From Harmothoe impar (lineage: Eukaryota > Annelida > Polychaeta > Phyllodocida > Polynoidae), in assembly GCA_947462335.1 (NCBI GenBank), contig OX381714.1, positions 17,146,618 to 17,210,617 on the forward strand: a stretch of 64,000 nucleotides of DNA, written 5' to 3'. The position numbers were made by a program, and so were the translations under genes. Below are positions 45,296 to 58,924 of the stretch, one piece after another. The notes below the pieces were generated by a model that searched no databases, was not told the origin of the DNA, and saw nothing but the letters and a program-made list of their open reading frames with translations. Position 1 is the first letter of the stretch. Each line of letters begins with the position of its first letter.

Positions 45296-48200
45296 ATGGA
45301 GTTCTTGCACCAGTTCCTCCTTAGTCTTCTAAGACCGGTGATGAAAAGGGTAGGTACTAAGTGCTGCAGCACTCTCTGTAAATATTTTTCACCTTTTACT
45401 AATGACTCCACCTTAATCAAATATCACGTTTCATGCAATCACATTTTTCAATACACTATTCAACGTAACTTATGATATATAATATATTATCAAGGTTGGG
45501 GACAGTACATTGATTACAGCAGACCATTCTGCACTTGATAAATGACCAAAAAAGAATGAAACAAAAAATGACACTAGTATATTTATGTGTCACAGTTAAC
45601 TGGCCCTGAACCATCCTACTCACCACTCACCAACCAGCAAGACATTGAGCTCAAGTTAAATGCTCAGTTAGCATCGGCAGACTTATTCCATGACCGCACC
45701 TGTGCCATCGCTATCGCAAATAATGGAAGAAATGCCAAGCTACAAAACCCACAGTGGTATCTGTACAGCGGACACATGCACACAAATATGCAATGTGACA
45801 TCGAGCCAGGGTGCTTTTTTGTGGGACTCTTTGTCAAAAAGAAAGGTGATTGCATTGGACTTGAAATATCATCTCTGTAGTTTTGTTACGAATACTATAT
45901 AGAACTGAATAACCAATGTCTTTTGAATAATATTAGTTATCCAAAGTACTTGTTTTGATATCAATGATATTTCAATACATAAGATGCAAACATTATTTGA
46001 CCCCTGGGGGTGGGATCAGAAGATTTTGATGCCTGAGGGCGGGGCTAAAAAGTCCACATGTTACCAGATATACCGGTATATATGTAATATTGGTCAGGTC
46101 AGAAAGTGCCTATTTTGGTAAGTGTACTACAGGGGATGACAGAAGGAACTTGGACCACTCTCACAGGAAAAGGGAAAAATGCCTGCACATTTAAACACAT
46201 TATAACCTTGAATGCATATATGGGTCCATGTGGCAGAATGACCGGCCGGATATGGTAATGAACTTGTATACATGTAAATCCTTCAAATAAAAACCCTGTA
46301 AAAAATCCACAAGACGTGTCAGGTGTTGTTCACAAAACCATTAGTATCGAAGGGAGGTTTTAGCTCCAGACGCCTCAGATTCTCTGGTATCTTCACCCCC
46401 CCCTTCACTCTTCCATGAACACATTTAAAAACCCTTAAATTCTAGGTTGTGCAACAGGCACAGTGGGAGTCCTGTCCTATGACATAGCAGGCACAGATCA
46501 GAAGGTTGCCATCTTATGGAGCGTGCCCTTTGACTTCAATATCTACAAGGTCTGGTACAACATCAAGGTGAGACACATGATGTTTAGGTATTTCTTCTTA
46601 ACTTAGGCTGTTATTCATAATTCCTGATTATAATGTTAACTTTTGTCATCCCTAGATGTTTACATATAAGTTTTCACATTTGTTGATATACCATATTCGA
46701 CGTAATAAGCGCCCTGGGTACTCAAAAAATAATTAGGAAAATCTGCCTCAAATATCCATTTTGATATGCGCCCCCCTTGGCTGCCTTAGACAGATCTCTG
46801 TGGCCTATAGAATGCTTCTACTCACGCCTATGCCTTCACACTCGGCTGGGCCTTAACACCTGCACAGGCGTGAAGTGCCGTATGCCACACAAAAGTGTGA
46901 GAAACAGCAAAAGAAATATTTGGAGGCACATAAAAAAGTATGGAAAAATCAGAAAAGGGGGGGCTGCTTATTACGGGGAGGGCGCTTATTACGTCGAATA
47001 CAGTATGTTATATATCATGTCCTGTCAGCTGTTTCCACAGAACACAGCCACAGACTACAAGATGTACTACGACATGTAATAAGCTGGGACTCCACTACCC
47101 GATTTTGTCGTCAGATCGGAGCAATTCTCACAAATCGGACCCAAACAGATCTGAATAAAAGCAAATATAGACAAATTCTAACATTTGAGCATCCATGTTA
47201 CCCTGATCTGGCAGATTTACTTTCGTGAGAATGGACCAGATAATCGGTTAGTGGAGCCCCAGCTTTACAAGGATTCTCATGTCTGTAGATCTGGAGCTTG
47301 GAAAGTCAGGCCTGAGGATTGTGACGTTAAAGTTGGTACATCTACATTTTTTTTAAACGTAAACACTTAAACATGTAGCACACATTGTGCAAGTATCATA
47401 TATATTTAGCGACTGGGCAACAATAAACTGTTATCCATGAGCAGTAAGAACTTCAAAGCGCATGACAGCCAAAGTGACTGGACATTGGGACCTCTGAGAT
47501 TATGTTTTTATATTCCTCAGAATGAGTGCCTCTAGCAGCCAGAAAAGTACTTTCATAAACCTAACTGTCACTAAGGCCAAAAAAAAAGATGAACGGTGTG
47601 TTTCAGGCAACGCGACCCTAGTTTCAAAAAAGGGCAAACCCTAGCATTTTTTTCTGATTTCGAAGAGTTTTTCTCTTTTTTTGCAAAATATTCATTTTTT
47701 TCGGAAATTTTTGCATTTTAACCAGGAAGAACAAATCCCATGCCTAATTAATTGTCCGACCTCAGGAAATTTCTTTTTAACAAGAATGTCCAACAATTTC
47801 ATGATATTCCTAGCTATTGTAAGAATTGGTGACAGTGCTACACATAACAGCTAATGGACCTATCCTGAGTCAGGATGATGAAACCTGACAGAAGAGCATC
47901 TGTGGTGATCAGGACATTGAGAAAAGGAGAGGCACAGGAACCCAGTGCAGGTTATATAAGAGGGTGGTGTAAGAGATGTTAAAATAACGTGGCCATCGTA
48001 GTCCATACTGGTGAGTCGTCCTGATGACCGACGAGTCGATGTGGTGGTTCGCCACTCATTCGAGGTACCTCCAACATCCAAAAAAATAGCAAAAAAAAAC
48101 GGCCTACCTACCCTAAATTTGTTGACCATGTTGCCTGAAACGCACCTTTTTTTTCGGCCTAGCTTTCCTAAAATAAATAAATAAAGACAAATTTAGGTCA

Positions 48201-48792
48201 TAATATGATATTCAACATTAAACGTTTTTGCAGTATATATTCTTCATTATATCTCATAAAATACCTGTGAATGTTGATAACTATCACTGAGGGGAAATGT
48301 CATTCAATAATTATGAAATATTAATTCAGGTGCAAGCCACAATGACGGACAACGTCCACTGTAAGCTTATTGTATGGGTGGATGCAGATGAACTGACTTT
48401 AGATACCCGTCAGAAAAAGGTGAGTCTGACACACAATCACTCATAACAATGAAATTCAGTCAATACTCTCAATATTGAAATAAAAAGGGCTGTTCCGAGA
48501 TAGGTTGAATACACTTGGGGATTGTATTTTTAATTTGATACATACAATTCCGCTGTCAATTCAACTGTGCCTATATGATGATGACATTTATAAACAAAAA
48601 AAGCACTCTGTAAGACTATAACCCTTACATTTAAATAATGTGTAGTGGTAATATTTAAAAATCCAATCAATGACTGAGCATATAATCTGTATTCATGACC
48701 GTGGCTTTCACCATCAGGAAGAAGAGGTGCATCTCGCAGCTGACTTGGAAGATGACAGCTGGAGTGGCATGATGTTTCACATGTCTGGGTAA
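45296..48792 (+). CDS. ALP4: divergent actinoporin-like protein without Cys-rich tail, ~6 exons
   Basis: Exons: 45596-45845, 46446-46567, 47215-47331, 48330-48419 and 48718-48792 (TAA), plus a tentative first exon 45296-45349 whose hydrophobic MEFLHQFLLSLL could be a signal peptide; phases agree and give about 235 residues. CAIAIANNG, GLFVKKK and the hallmark VAILWSVPFDFN place it in the family. It lacks the IFPPKW start, has YKDSH where others have the Tyr-Tyr pair, and the last exon encodes an acidic end (LAADLEDDSW) without the cysteine module. The exon ending at 47331 uses a weak donor (GTTGGT). It may have lost membrane activity or changed role, or be decaying; no in-frame stop is seen in the exons. 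Confidence 0.65.
46694..47000. mobile_element. MITE with TATTCGACGTAATAAGCGCC ends, in ALP4 intron
   Basis: TATTCGACGTAATAAGCGCC at the left end and the exact mirror GGCGCTTATTACGTCGAATA at the right end, about 307 bp apart, in the intron after exon 46446-46567. Confidence 0.88.
47574..48160. mobile_element. MITE, ~590 bp, in ALP4 intron
   Basis: AGGCCAAAAAAAAAGATG and GTGTGTTTCAGGCAACG at the left end are mirrored by GTTGCCTGAAACGCACC and TTTTTTTTCGGCCT at the right end. The interior is T-rich and noncoding. Confidence 0.75.
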
Positions 48793-49931
48793 AGCAAAAA
48801 GCATGGATACTGACTGTAATACGTGTATAATGGCAGTATATGGTATTGTGGACAAGCTGGCCAGATGATGTGGTTTATGTTTATGTGTCGTCATGATGCC
48901 AGGATTTCAAATCCCTGCCAAACCGAATTATTTTGATGCATGTACATAAATCCAGCCCTGGTGAGCACCTTAACAATAATGGGCGCAGTGCATTAACAAT
49001 CTTTGCTTTAATAAGTCCTTATTGATTGAAAGGCTGATTCAGTAAGCAGTAAACTAAAATAGGGGCTTGCTGGAGTGTATAGCACATGGAGCGAAATGCC
49101 CAAAATGTTGTTTACTTAATCCCAAATCCATGTGATATTAGTCCACTATTTATGGCTACAATCAACTAATATTGATGATCTTTCCAAGCATATTGACAAC
49201 CACAGGGCAATCCTAGGCAAGGCTAACCTGTGATGGATCATATGAACAGATCATTCTTAATGTGAGTACAGCAGCACTCCATTGGACCATAGGGCAATTA
49301 TACATCATTATAGTGATAGACTACAATGCTAACTTAATTCATTTTGCCATATTATCTTTGTCATCACCATTTTACTCAAGCCATACAGTTTATATCAATA
49401 GTAAAAAAGGGATCTATATATATTAATAGTTGATCAAGAGAGAAGGCATTTATCAGGTTAAAGTAATCATTCTTGTACCACTACTTGTACGCAATCCTCA
49501 TGTCTTTCGATGTATATCACCCTCTTCTATTTTATATCGTCATTCTTATAAGGGTGAGAATTTTGAAAAATGTCACTTTTGGGTGTTTTTCACGTTCAAA
49601 CAGCTCTGCAATAAAAATGCCTGCACCCATCCAGTTTAGTTTTTTTCATATAGCAGGGACCAGTCCAAACTTTCAGAAAAATGTAAAATCTTGCATGTAC
49701 AGTGGATATTTTTCGATTTATGACCCTTGACAGGGCTAAAATACCCCCAAATTGTGCGTTTAGCCTATCTTTACATTTTTCATAACTCCCCCACATTAAC
49801 AGAAATAGTCAAAACCCTTCCTAATCATGGTTTTCTATTAGTTATATATGTTGTCCAACAGAATCAGTTTCTTTTTGAGATATCTGGCCTAGATTTTTCG
49901 CTATGGCCTTTTTTACCTGAAATGGCCCTCA
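48793..49931. other. region downstream of ALP4, nothing recognised
   Basis: AT-rich DNA without recognisable exon, element end or structural RNA. Confidence 0.5.
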
Positions 49932-51562
49932 TGTAACTGCCGACACTTTTACTTTTGGAGCATCCAGTGGCCTTCCAGTAAGGGGCTCCTAATGTGGATT
50001 TTACATTCAAAAGTGGGGGACTAATGCATATCAACACTGGGGGAAAATTTGTGAGGCTACACTGATTTTTAACTTCTCCAGGCCCTAAAGAGTGATTTTG
50101 GAATATAATAAAAGTGGAGGCAGTTACGGTAAGTTTCCTCTATAAATCTAGAAATACCCCATGACTATCATCTCTAAGACATGTATAACCATGAGAGGTT
50201 ATATCAATCTAGATAGGATCTGCAGCCTAATCCCTTGCTCTTGTGTAGTGGGACAAGGGGGCGCAACATTCACATAACTGCCGACACTTTTACGTAACTG
50301 CCGATACTTTTACTCTGGTCTATTGTAAAACCTTTCCTGATGCTGTAATATTGTGCATCCCCTGGAAATCTCAAACCAACTTTGGGAAATGGACATGACT
50401 TCATAATATAGTGTGATTTTGAAACAGTTCGGCATGTTTTAGTTTACTATAAGGTTGTTAAAGGGTGTCTCAGAGAGAAAATAAACAAAATGTCAACAGA
50501 AATCCCTTTTGAGGCCCTAATTATCATCTTAATTGTGTTTTATGTGGTTCATATTATGCCTACACATCCCCTTTAACATTTTAGTATACTATATTTATGC
50601 TAAGAACATGCTTTTGATAAATACAGCAGAAAATAGTCATTCAGATAGTAAAAGTGTCGGCAGTTACGCAGAAATGTATTCATTGCCATACACACCTTAA
50701 TATTAATGGTATAAACATTTTCTCTGCACAGCATGATGAAGGACTATGTGCTGTAATAGCTTGAACAAATAATATATAAATTCTGCTGATTTTTCAATTT
50801 GTCAGGGTTGACTAAGAATCCGTAACTGCCGACACTTTTATTATATTTTGTAAAATATACTACTTTCACTCAGTATCATCTCCATATTTTAACAGAGGAT
50901 GCTCCTATGGGACTTCTACCATCCCAAATAGTCATTTTGCCCATAGTGCACGGCCCTTTCTTTTTCCCGTAAAAGCGACTGGTCTTACATTTTTACCCAA
51001 ATTTTCCCTTATTTCGACATATTTGGAGGAATACCATTTAGCATAAAATGTGTTAAAACTGGTGTGTTTTAGGTTTGAAATATACGTCCAACCTGTTTTG
51101 TACATAGAAATATAGAATAGATAGCTGTGGAAGGTGTTTGGGATATGCAGCAGAGGTTATGCCATGTGATAACCAATGCCGTAACTGCCGACACTTTTAC
51201 TCTCGTTTTACGAGCTCACCATGCCAAGAGAGGTATCTTTATATGTAAAATGATTCTTGCTATTGGAAGTACACATGTTGAAGATAACACAAAGTGATTT
51301 TGATGGCAAAAAGGACTGTTTTGAGAAAATTAGACTAAAGTTGGTGATTTAGTGGAAATATTTCATCATTTTTAATATTTTCGCAAAGTTTCCTGAGCGA
51401 AAAATCAAAAAGTTTATGGTCAAGTGTTTTCAAACTTGGTATGCCTATTCACACATACTAAGGCTACTTGTAAATGAATTTAGAAGTCACTGTGGTGTTT
51501 CTTAGATATAAAAACTTTGTTGTAATAGTTTTGGGCGTAACTGCCGACACTTTTACTCTACG
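49932..51562. repeat. region with recurring AACTGCCGACACTTTTAC word
   Basis: The 18-base word occurs near 49938, 50277, 50297 (one change), 50822, 51183 and 51540 on the plus strand and near 50650 and 50115 (imperfect) inverted. Several intervals are close to 360 bp (51183 to 51540, 50822 to 51183). Sequence between copies is not obviously repeated, so this may be an old, diverged array or an element with internal binding-site repeats. Confidence 0.7.
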
Positions 51563-51997
51563 ATGTGTTCGACGGACAATCAAAACTGCACCCCTGGGAG
51601 TTAAAGCATGCAATTATTGTTTTCAGACACCTAAGATATATGTCTTTCAATGTAATAAACTTGTGTAAAGATGATTTGAGTTTTTTGAATTTTCACTTTT
51701 TGCCCCAGAAAGTGACATTTTTCAAAATTCTGACCCATATCATTGCATTGTCATATGAGTGTAGCATCGTTTGCAATACATTGACAATACTCTACGCCAT
51801 TTACATACATAAACATCTTGTTTCACAAATTTAAGCATATGCCCAGCTTTAGCCCCTTTTAGCCCATTTAAAACTTTTAGGGTGTTTGGTAAATTCTATG
51901 GAAAATGCCTATGGGTATGAACTTTCATTATTTGCTAGAATTGGGCAAGTGTATTAAGTTTAATTTGAGCCCAGAACCAGGTGTCAAATGCCTTTCT

Positions 51998-54611
51998 ACA
52001 CTGATAATAAAAGCTATAGTCAGTACTGACTATACCACCATATTTTGACCCCCATAGTCAGGTGATTACATATGTTAGTCACATATTAGTCATAAGATAG
52101 TCAGTAGTGACTATATGTGGATCACACAAATTGATGATGTCACAGACATGTGTGCACAGGAAACAGTTAGGATTCAAAATTGAATGCTCAACTGACTTCA
52201 GGTAGGCACATTTTATTCAAGCTAAACTACTCCTTTACACATTTCCCTGTGCGTTAGCTCTTGTGTTAATGTTGAGTATATTTACTTAAGGCATCATAGG
52301 ACACAAGCATTCTCAATTTTGATTGAAGTATCATGTGGTTTTGTTCAAATTCTGATCATGTAACTGTGGATCTCCAGGCTTCCAGACTAGAATATACAGA
52401 AGTTGACTGGGTGAAGGGTTATAGTGTGCCAGGCATATGGCCCATGCTCATCTAATTTATCCAATGGTGCTAGGGCAGGTACTGCCAGACATCTACCCCT
52501 GGACATCTACCCCTGGACATCTACCCCCAGACATCTACCCCCAGACATCTACCCTCAGACATCTACCCCTGGACATCTACCACCTGAGAATCTACCCCCT
52601 AGGACATAAAAGTCCAGGGAATTGTTGTCCTGGTGGTAGAAATTGTTAGGGGTTAAAAGTCCAGGGGATAGATGTCCAAGGGGTAGATGTGCTAAACATG
52701 CTAAACATTACCACAACATTAACACCTGGACTTCTACCCCTGGAAATCTACCCCCTAGGACTTCCCCCCCCTAGGACTTTCATCCCCTTAGACATCTATC
52801 CCCTGGACTTTTACCTCCTTACAACTTCTACCCACTAGGGCATCAATCCCCTTAAACATCTACCCCCTTTAGCCTCTAGGACTTCTACCCCTGGGACAGC
52901 AACCCCCTCTTAATGCTCATGATAAGTCATATCATGTGGAGGGAGTAGATTTCTTCAGGGACATCCGACATCTATCCCTGGACATCAACCCCCTGGGAAT
53001 CTACCACCTAGGACTTATATCCCCTTCGGCACCTATCCCCTAAGGACTCTACCCCCTAGGATATCCACCAGCTTGGCCACCTACCCTGGGACATCTGCCC
53101 CCTGGACATCTACCGCCTAGGACATCCACCCTCTTGGACATCTACCCCCAAACATCTACCCCCTGGACATCTACCCCCTAGGGCATCCATCCCCTTGGAC
53201 ATCTACCCCCTTTACCCTCTAGGAGTTCTACCCCTGGGGACAATAATATCATGTGGAGGGAGACCATTTCTCAAGGGACATTGGACATCTACCCCTAGAC
53301 ATCTACCCCCTGGAAATCTACCCCCTAGGACTTTTATCCCCTTGGATATTGATTCCCTGGGCTTTTACCCCCTTAGGATTCTACCTCCTAGGACTTCCAC
53401 TCCCTTGGACACCTACCCCAGGACATCTATCCACTGAGACACCTATTCCCTGGGACACCTACCCCTAGGACATCCACCCTCTTGGACATCTACCCCCGGA
53501 CATCTACCCCCTGGACATCTAACCCCTAGGGCATCCATCCCCTTAGACATCTACCCCCTTTACCCTCTAGAAGTTCTACCCCTTGGGACAATAATATCAT
53601 GTGGAGGGAGACGATTTCTCAAGGGACATTGGACATCTATCCCTAGACATCTACCCCCTAGAAATCTACCCCCTAGGACTTTTATCCCCTTGGATATTGA
53701 TTCCCTGGGCTTTTACCCCCTTAGGATTCTACCTCCTAGGACTTCCACTCCCTTGGACACCTACCCCAGGATATCTATCCCCTGGGACATCTATACCCTG
53801 GGACATCTACCCTAGGACATCTACCCCCTAGGACTTCCACTCCCTTGGACACCTACCCCAGGACATCTATCCCCTGGGACATCTATCCCCTGGGACATCT
53901 ACCTCTAGGACATCTACCCCTAGGACATCTACCCATGGACAAAAGTCCAAGGGGGTAGATTCCCAGGGGGTAGATCTCCAGGGGTAGATGCCTGATATCT
54001 ACCTCCCGCACATGATATGACTCAAACATATGGGTATGTGTGGGGGGGGGGGGGGGGGGGGGTTGATGTTCTTAGGAGTAAAGGTCCTAGAGAGTAAAGG
54101 GGGTAGATGCCCCAGGGGGTAGATGTCCAGGGGCTAGATGTCTGGGGTAGGTTCCAAGGCAGGGGATGTCCTAAGGGGTAGAAGTCCTAGGGGATAAAAT
54201 TCCAAGAGATAGATGCCCATAGGGGTAAAATCCCCAGGGGGTAGATGTCCTAGGTAGTGGTAGTTGGCCTGGGGCAGATGTCCTAGGGGGTAGATAGTAG
54301 GCCCTAGGGTAGATGTCTTGGGGGTAGATGCCAGGGGGGTACTTGTCCTAACTTATTGTCCTGCCATCTCATGATGGACTATATCTATTGGTCAGTGTGA
54401 CTACTTTAGAGCATGAAAGCATTAAATTCATAGTCACTTGACTATATATCCCAAATCAGCTCTTTTAATGCATGACTATAGGTTGACTATATGACTAACT
54501 TACTATAGACATAGGTGACTAACTTGGTATAGCCGTTTTTTCTACGTTCACGTGACTATAGAAATGTAGTCCGTAGTGACTAACATATCCAGGGCTATTA
54601 TTATCAGTGTA
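51998..54611. mobile_element. 2.6-kb inverted-repeat element filled with a minisatellite
   Basis: ACACTGATAATAAAAGC at the left end and its mirror GCTATTATTATCAGTGT at the right end bracket TAGTCAGTACTGACTAT-type words on both sides. The interior (about 52480-54350) is a minisatellite. No transposase frame is present, so it is nonautonomous. Confidence 0.75.
52480..54350. repeat. GACATCTACCCC minisatellite with inverted right part
   Basis: Dozens of degenerate units (GACATCTACCCCCTAGGA and relatives) run in one orientation to about 53940; from there to about 54350 the same units occur as the complement (GGGGGTAGATGTCC). 53250-53450 and 53600-53800 are nearly identical, showing a higher-order duplication of about 350 bp. 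Open frames across it are artefacts. Confidence 0.9.
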
Positions 54612-54836
54612 CCCCTCTTGAGGTTCTAAATCAGTTGGGGGAAGTTGTGTCTTGCTGACTATGACATTGCATGGCAACAATAGTGTGCAATCTGGCAGTG
54701 CAATGACAAAACATAATGGTGACACTGCAAATGTGCCTGGTGACGCTACAAACGTGCCTGTACAAACGTGCCTGAACAAACGTGCCTGGTGACCATACAA
54801 ATGCCGCTTGGGTTACCCTATATGAACATAAGTAGT

Positions 54837-55971
54837 TAGGGGAGACCGGGGCAGGTTGACCACCTGGGCACGTTGAGCCACCCGCTCTCTTTGCTATTCC
54901 TTTGGGAATTTTCAGCAACATCATGATGAGTTTAGGATGCTGATGAGAAAGTTAGAAAACATTAAAGGTTTATGGCCTTGAAAGTAGATATTTGCAATTG
55001 GTAAACTTTTGTTCTTGTGTCATTAAAAAACATTGCTGGCCTAAGATCTCTATAGAGGTCTAAGTATACATATGAACCCTTGAATAGAACCCAACTTGAC
55101 TGCTAGGTGTCTTATCTAATTTAAATAACATCAATGTTATCTGTGATGACCAGTATGGGGCACTTTGAGCCACAAAAAACGGGGCACCTTGAGCCATGCT
55201 CAAGGTGCTCCAAACTCTGGGGCCCCGATTTTAGGGGCTCTTTGGCAATGGTGTTAAGACAATTAAATGACTGAATAATGATGCAATGTTAGTAGTGTAT
55301 CAAGGGAAGATAAAATGGATAATGACATAAACACATTTGGTCATAAAATTATGATAGAATACATAGTTTACGGTTTGTAAAAAAAATTCTTGTGTAAAAT
55401 ATGTACAGTGTCTTTATTCCCTATATTTATTACTTTTCAGAGGCAGAAAAGTGCATTACATTATAGAAGAATGTAATCAAAGACTCATTCAGACTTACGA
55501 AAAAACAGGAATACTCTTAAATTGGTTTAATTTGATCCTAAGAAAAATCTGTAAGGTACAAACTCAGTCACTTCTATAGAAACTATATTTGAGTGACTTT
55601 CGTGCATTAAATATGTATTTTTTGCATTCAATCCTATGAAACAGGAACAATAGTAACTAATTCCAACCGAAGTTTCAATTATTGATCTATATTGGTGATT
55701 GTTTGGATCGTTCAATGTATGTGGTTCAAGGTGCCCGGGTGGGTGGATCAACCTACCCCGGGCAAGGGGCGCATTGAACCACCCTAAGATTTTATCTTCA
55801 AAAATTCAAGAAAAATACAAGAAAAGACCACATTTGCCTTGCGATAGATTCTCTTATATCGCAATGATACAAGGTAAATGCTTGATAAAAAATCAAAGCT
55901 CAGATTCCTTTAACAAGGTCAGGAGAAAAACAAAGGTGCTAAAGCGGTTCAACGTGCCCCGGTCTCCCCTA
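54837..55971. mobile_element. inverted-repeat element, 1.1 kb, TIR TAGGGGAGACCGGGGCA
   Basis: TAGGGGAGACCGGGGCAGGT at the left end matches the mirror of TGCCCCGGTCTCCCCTA at the right end over about 26 bp. GGGGCACSTTGAGCCA words recur internally. No transposase frame is seen. Confidence 0.85.
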
Positions 55972-58083
55972 CCCTACGAATGACGGGCGATTTAAATGTG
56001 ACCCTACAAATCATTATGTGTATGGTCACTACATTCATTTGTAGCATAACTACAGATATATTTGTAGCATCCCTGCATACATTTACTATCATATGTCTAG
56101 CCATAGAATCAGTAGTCAGAACAATATTGAGCAGAAGTGTGTGGTTCATTTATGCATTAAACCAAAGCACGCTTCTGTCAACATCGAATAGAATCCCACA
56201 TGCAATAACTATATCGCACTAAATCAATAATTAATGATAATTGAGCAAACAGTCATACAGGTTTCATTTTCTGCATTGGATCAAAGCATCAGGACGATGT
56301 CATTACTGTTTTGTACGACTATGGGCCTAATTTTTGTGACACTATTTTACGACAAGGGAAGCTTCTTTGTTCCCCCCGGGCTAAAATATATTGAATACTG
56401 AAATACATTTAAATTTTATGACTAAAATTCACATTTTATTGGTTAAGAATCAATTGATCTTTAAAAATGAGAAAATGTAAGTTAGTTCTATGGCCACTGC
56501 ATTGCTAGCATGATAAGCTTTAATTTGATACCACACATGCCAATATTTGTCCATTTTATCATGTTTCATAAAAAATTGGCAAAAAAAAAGGGGGGAAATC
56601 ACTAACGCTGAGATCATGCACACTAAGCTCCATGTTCTAAGGAAAGCAAGTTGTGACCGGCGTGCTGAAGTAATATGGGTTTAGGTGAATGAACCTTAAA
56701 TAATCTAATTTCATGAAAATAATCATGTACCGGTAAGCATTAACAAGACAACACAATCGTCATGGAGATGTAATATATTGATCAAGGATGCTCCTGCCCG
56801 GTGGTCATGATAGCCTACATGGAATGTCTATTGTGGGGGTGCAGAGGGGTCCCCCCCCCCCTCAGGTCGCAAGGTCGTTTTTTTAGACCCTTTATCCTAT
56901 AATCAATTTTGTGCAAAAGTCGCCAGGACGCTTAAATTATTGTCCCAGGTCGAAAAGTCGCCTGGAAAACGGCCGAAAACGGCCCAGGTCGCCAGGTCGC
57001 CGAAAACCCCTCTGCAGTCACTATTGTATTTTTTTTAAGTATTTGTGCTTACTTTGCAGTTTTGTACCGTGAGTCACTAACTCGGGGTCCAAGGGGCACG
57101 GAGCATGCAGCAACAGAAGTATTCAGGTCAGCTACAGACGCTAGGCCCCACCATGTCATACTACATACTTGGCACATCTACCATTCTGTAATGAGAGATG
57201 GCGACACAATCAAATGCAATTAGGCTACACCTCTCTAAACGGATGCGGCCACCTTTATCCATCCGTGGATAATGTATGGTTATTTCTGCGATTGGAATCG
57301 AGTTCACTACAAGAATCGTGTAGGAGAGTGATGCCTCTAGCCTAGTAGTAGATAGAGGTTTTGATACCCACAGAGAGGCTTTCTAAGAAGATCACTGCTC
57401 TGCAGCCGTTGTAAGTTCTAATCTCTCAAAGTCTACACGTTCCTTACTGGTTAGCATTATGAGCGGGACGTGCAGATAGGGAGCTATGTTTTCTCTGCTC
57501 TTCAACTATATATTGCCTTTCTTAGGTTCCATCATATACCGTGTGATCGTAAGTACTATAGACGTGTTCTGAATTCAATATTTAAAACAATGTGTGCATA
57601 CATACAACACATACTTGGCCCAAAAACATGAATGATAAGGTATAATCTCGTGGATATTATATTTCATCATGCACATACTTTTGGATGCATTTACTATGAA
57701 ACTATATATAGTGCCCAATCCGTCGACATACCCGGGACCTACACAACTAACCATTGATAGAATCACAAGATTATCATAACTATTTAGTGCTGATTCATTT
57801 ATTGTTAGATTACAGGAGCAACCGATGTTAGATGCTTTACCCCCAGACATATATTCCTCCATTCTATTAATCTTTAAAACAGAGACCTTTAATTACCATG
57901 GCAATAATTTGTTATGGTCGTCGTAGCTGTATATTGCAGCAGATGTTGATATTAACTATACCTACGGAGCATAATGATACAGGGACACTGTGTATTGGGA
58001 CTTAGGTCTGTGCAAATTCACTGACCATTTATCAAAGAAAGATATTTCGAAGAGTGAAGGGGGCGTTTTTCCAGAATGTATAA
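55972..58083. other. unassigned DNA with one possible small MITE
   Basis: About 56837-57016 has GCAGAGGGGT and mirrored ACCCCTCTGC ends around repeated CCAGGTCGC words, a probable small element. The rest shows no gene or repeat that I can name. Confidence 0.45.
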
Positions 58084-58604
58084 GGCTCAGTCTCATGAGT
58101 TTGTAACAGTTGAAACGTCTTTGACCGGTGTCGTCTTTGACCGTTGTCGTCTTTGACCGGTGTCGTCTTTGACCGGGAAGGGATTAAAATGAAGTAAAAA
58201 GTAGTATATAGTAAAGAAATTTAGGCTTCAACTTCTTCATGTAATGAACAGTCTATGGTTGTTTTACCCAATTTTCTTTAAATTTTTTATGCACATATTA
58301 AGGGTCCCTTTTGGGCTTTTTTCTTCAGCCGGTCAAAGACGTCACTTGGAATTTTACTTAAACTTTAAACAGCTTATTATTATCATTGCATGATACTTTA
58401 AACAGCTGCACTGTCCAAAGTATCATGCAATAAGAAGTGCCACCAAGTACATTACATCATATACATATAAAAACAATTTTTTTAATGGAAAACAAACCTT
58501 TTCTATATACCCGGTCAAAGACGACACCCGGTCAAATACGACACCGGTCAAAGACGACACCGGTCAAAGACGTTTCAACTGTTACAAACTCATGAGACTG
58601 AGCC
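58084..58604. mobile_element. MITE, 520 bp, with long TIRs and ATAA flanks
   Basis: GGCTCAGTCTCATGAGTTTG opens a 44-bp terminal inverted repeat mirrored at the right end (CAAACTCATGAGACTGAGCC). Subterminal copies of GTCGTCTTTGACCGG occur three times on the left and in mirror on the right. ATAA flanks both ends. Confidence 0.9.
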
Positions 58605-58924
58605 ATAAATATAGAAGCATAACGTGATAAGTTAACACAGGGGCTACACGACGTATCTATCTATCCAAAGAAAAGATTAGGAAACCCATTAAGTGTATCA
58701 TAGTCTGACACACTATCTATGTGTCCATATGGATAGTCACTATTGTCAACCAGCTACTCTGTGCAAAAAACCTTCTTTATGGCACCCATAGCTATTGATC
58801 ATTGATGGGGATTATGTGTGCCATTTGTTGCGACTGGTATTATGTACCTATCGAGTAGATTCACTTTAAAATAAGTAGTAGTAGCTTCGTTCTTCAGACT
58901 TGCTCAAGTCTTTGATTTTAAATA

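Noticed and set aside
52424..53831. open frames with HLPPDIYP-type repeats
   Set aside because: Translations of the GACATCTACCCC minisatellite in several frames.
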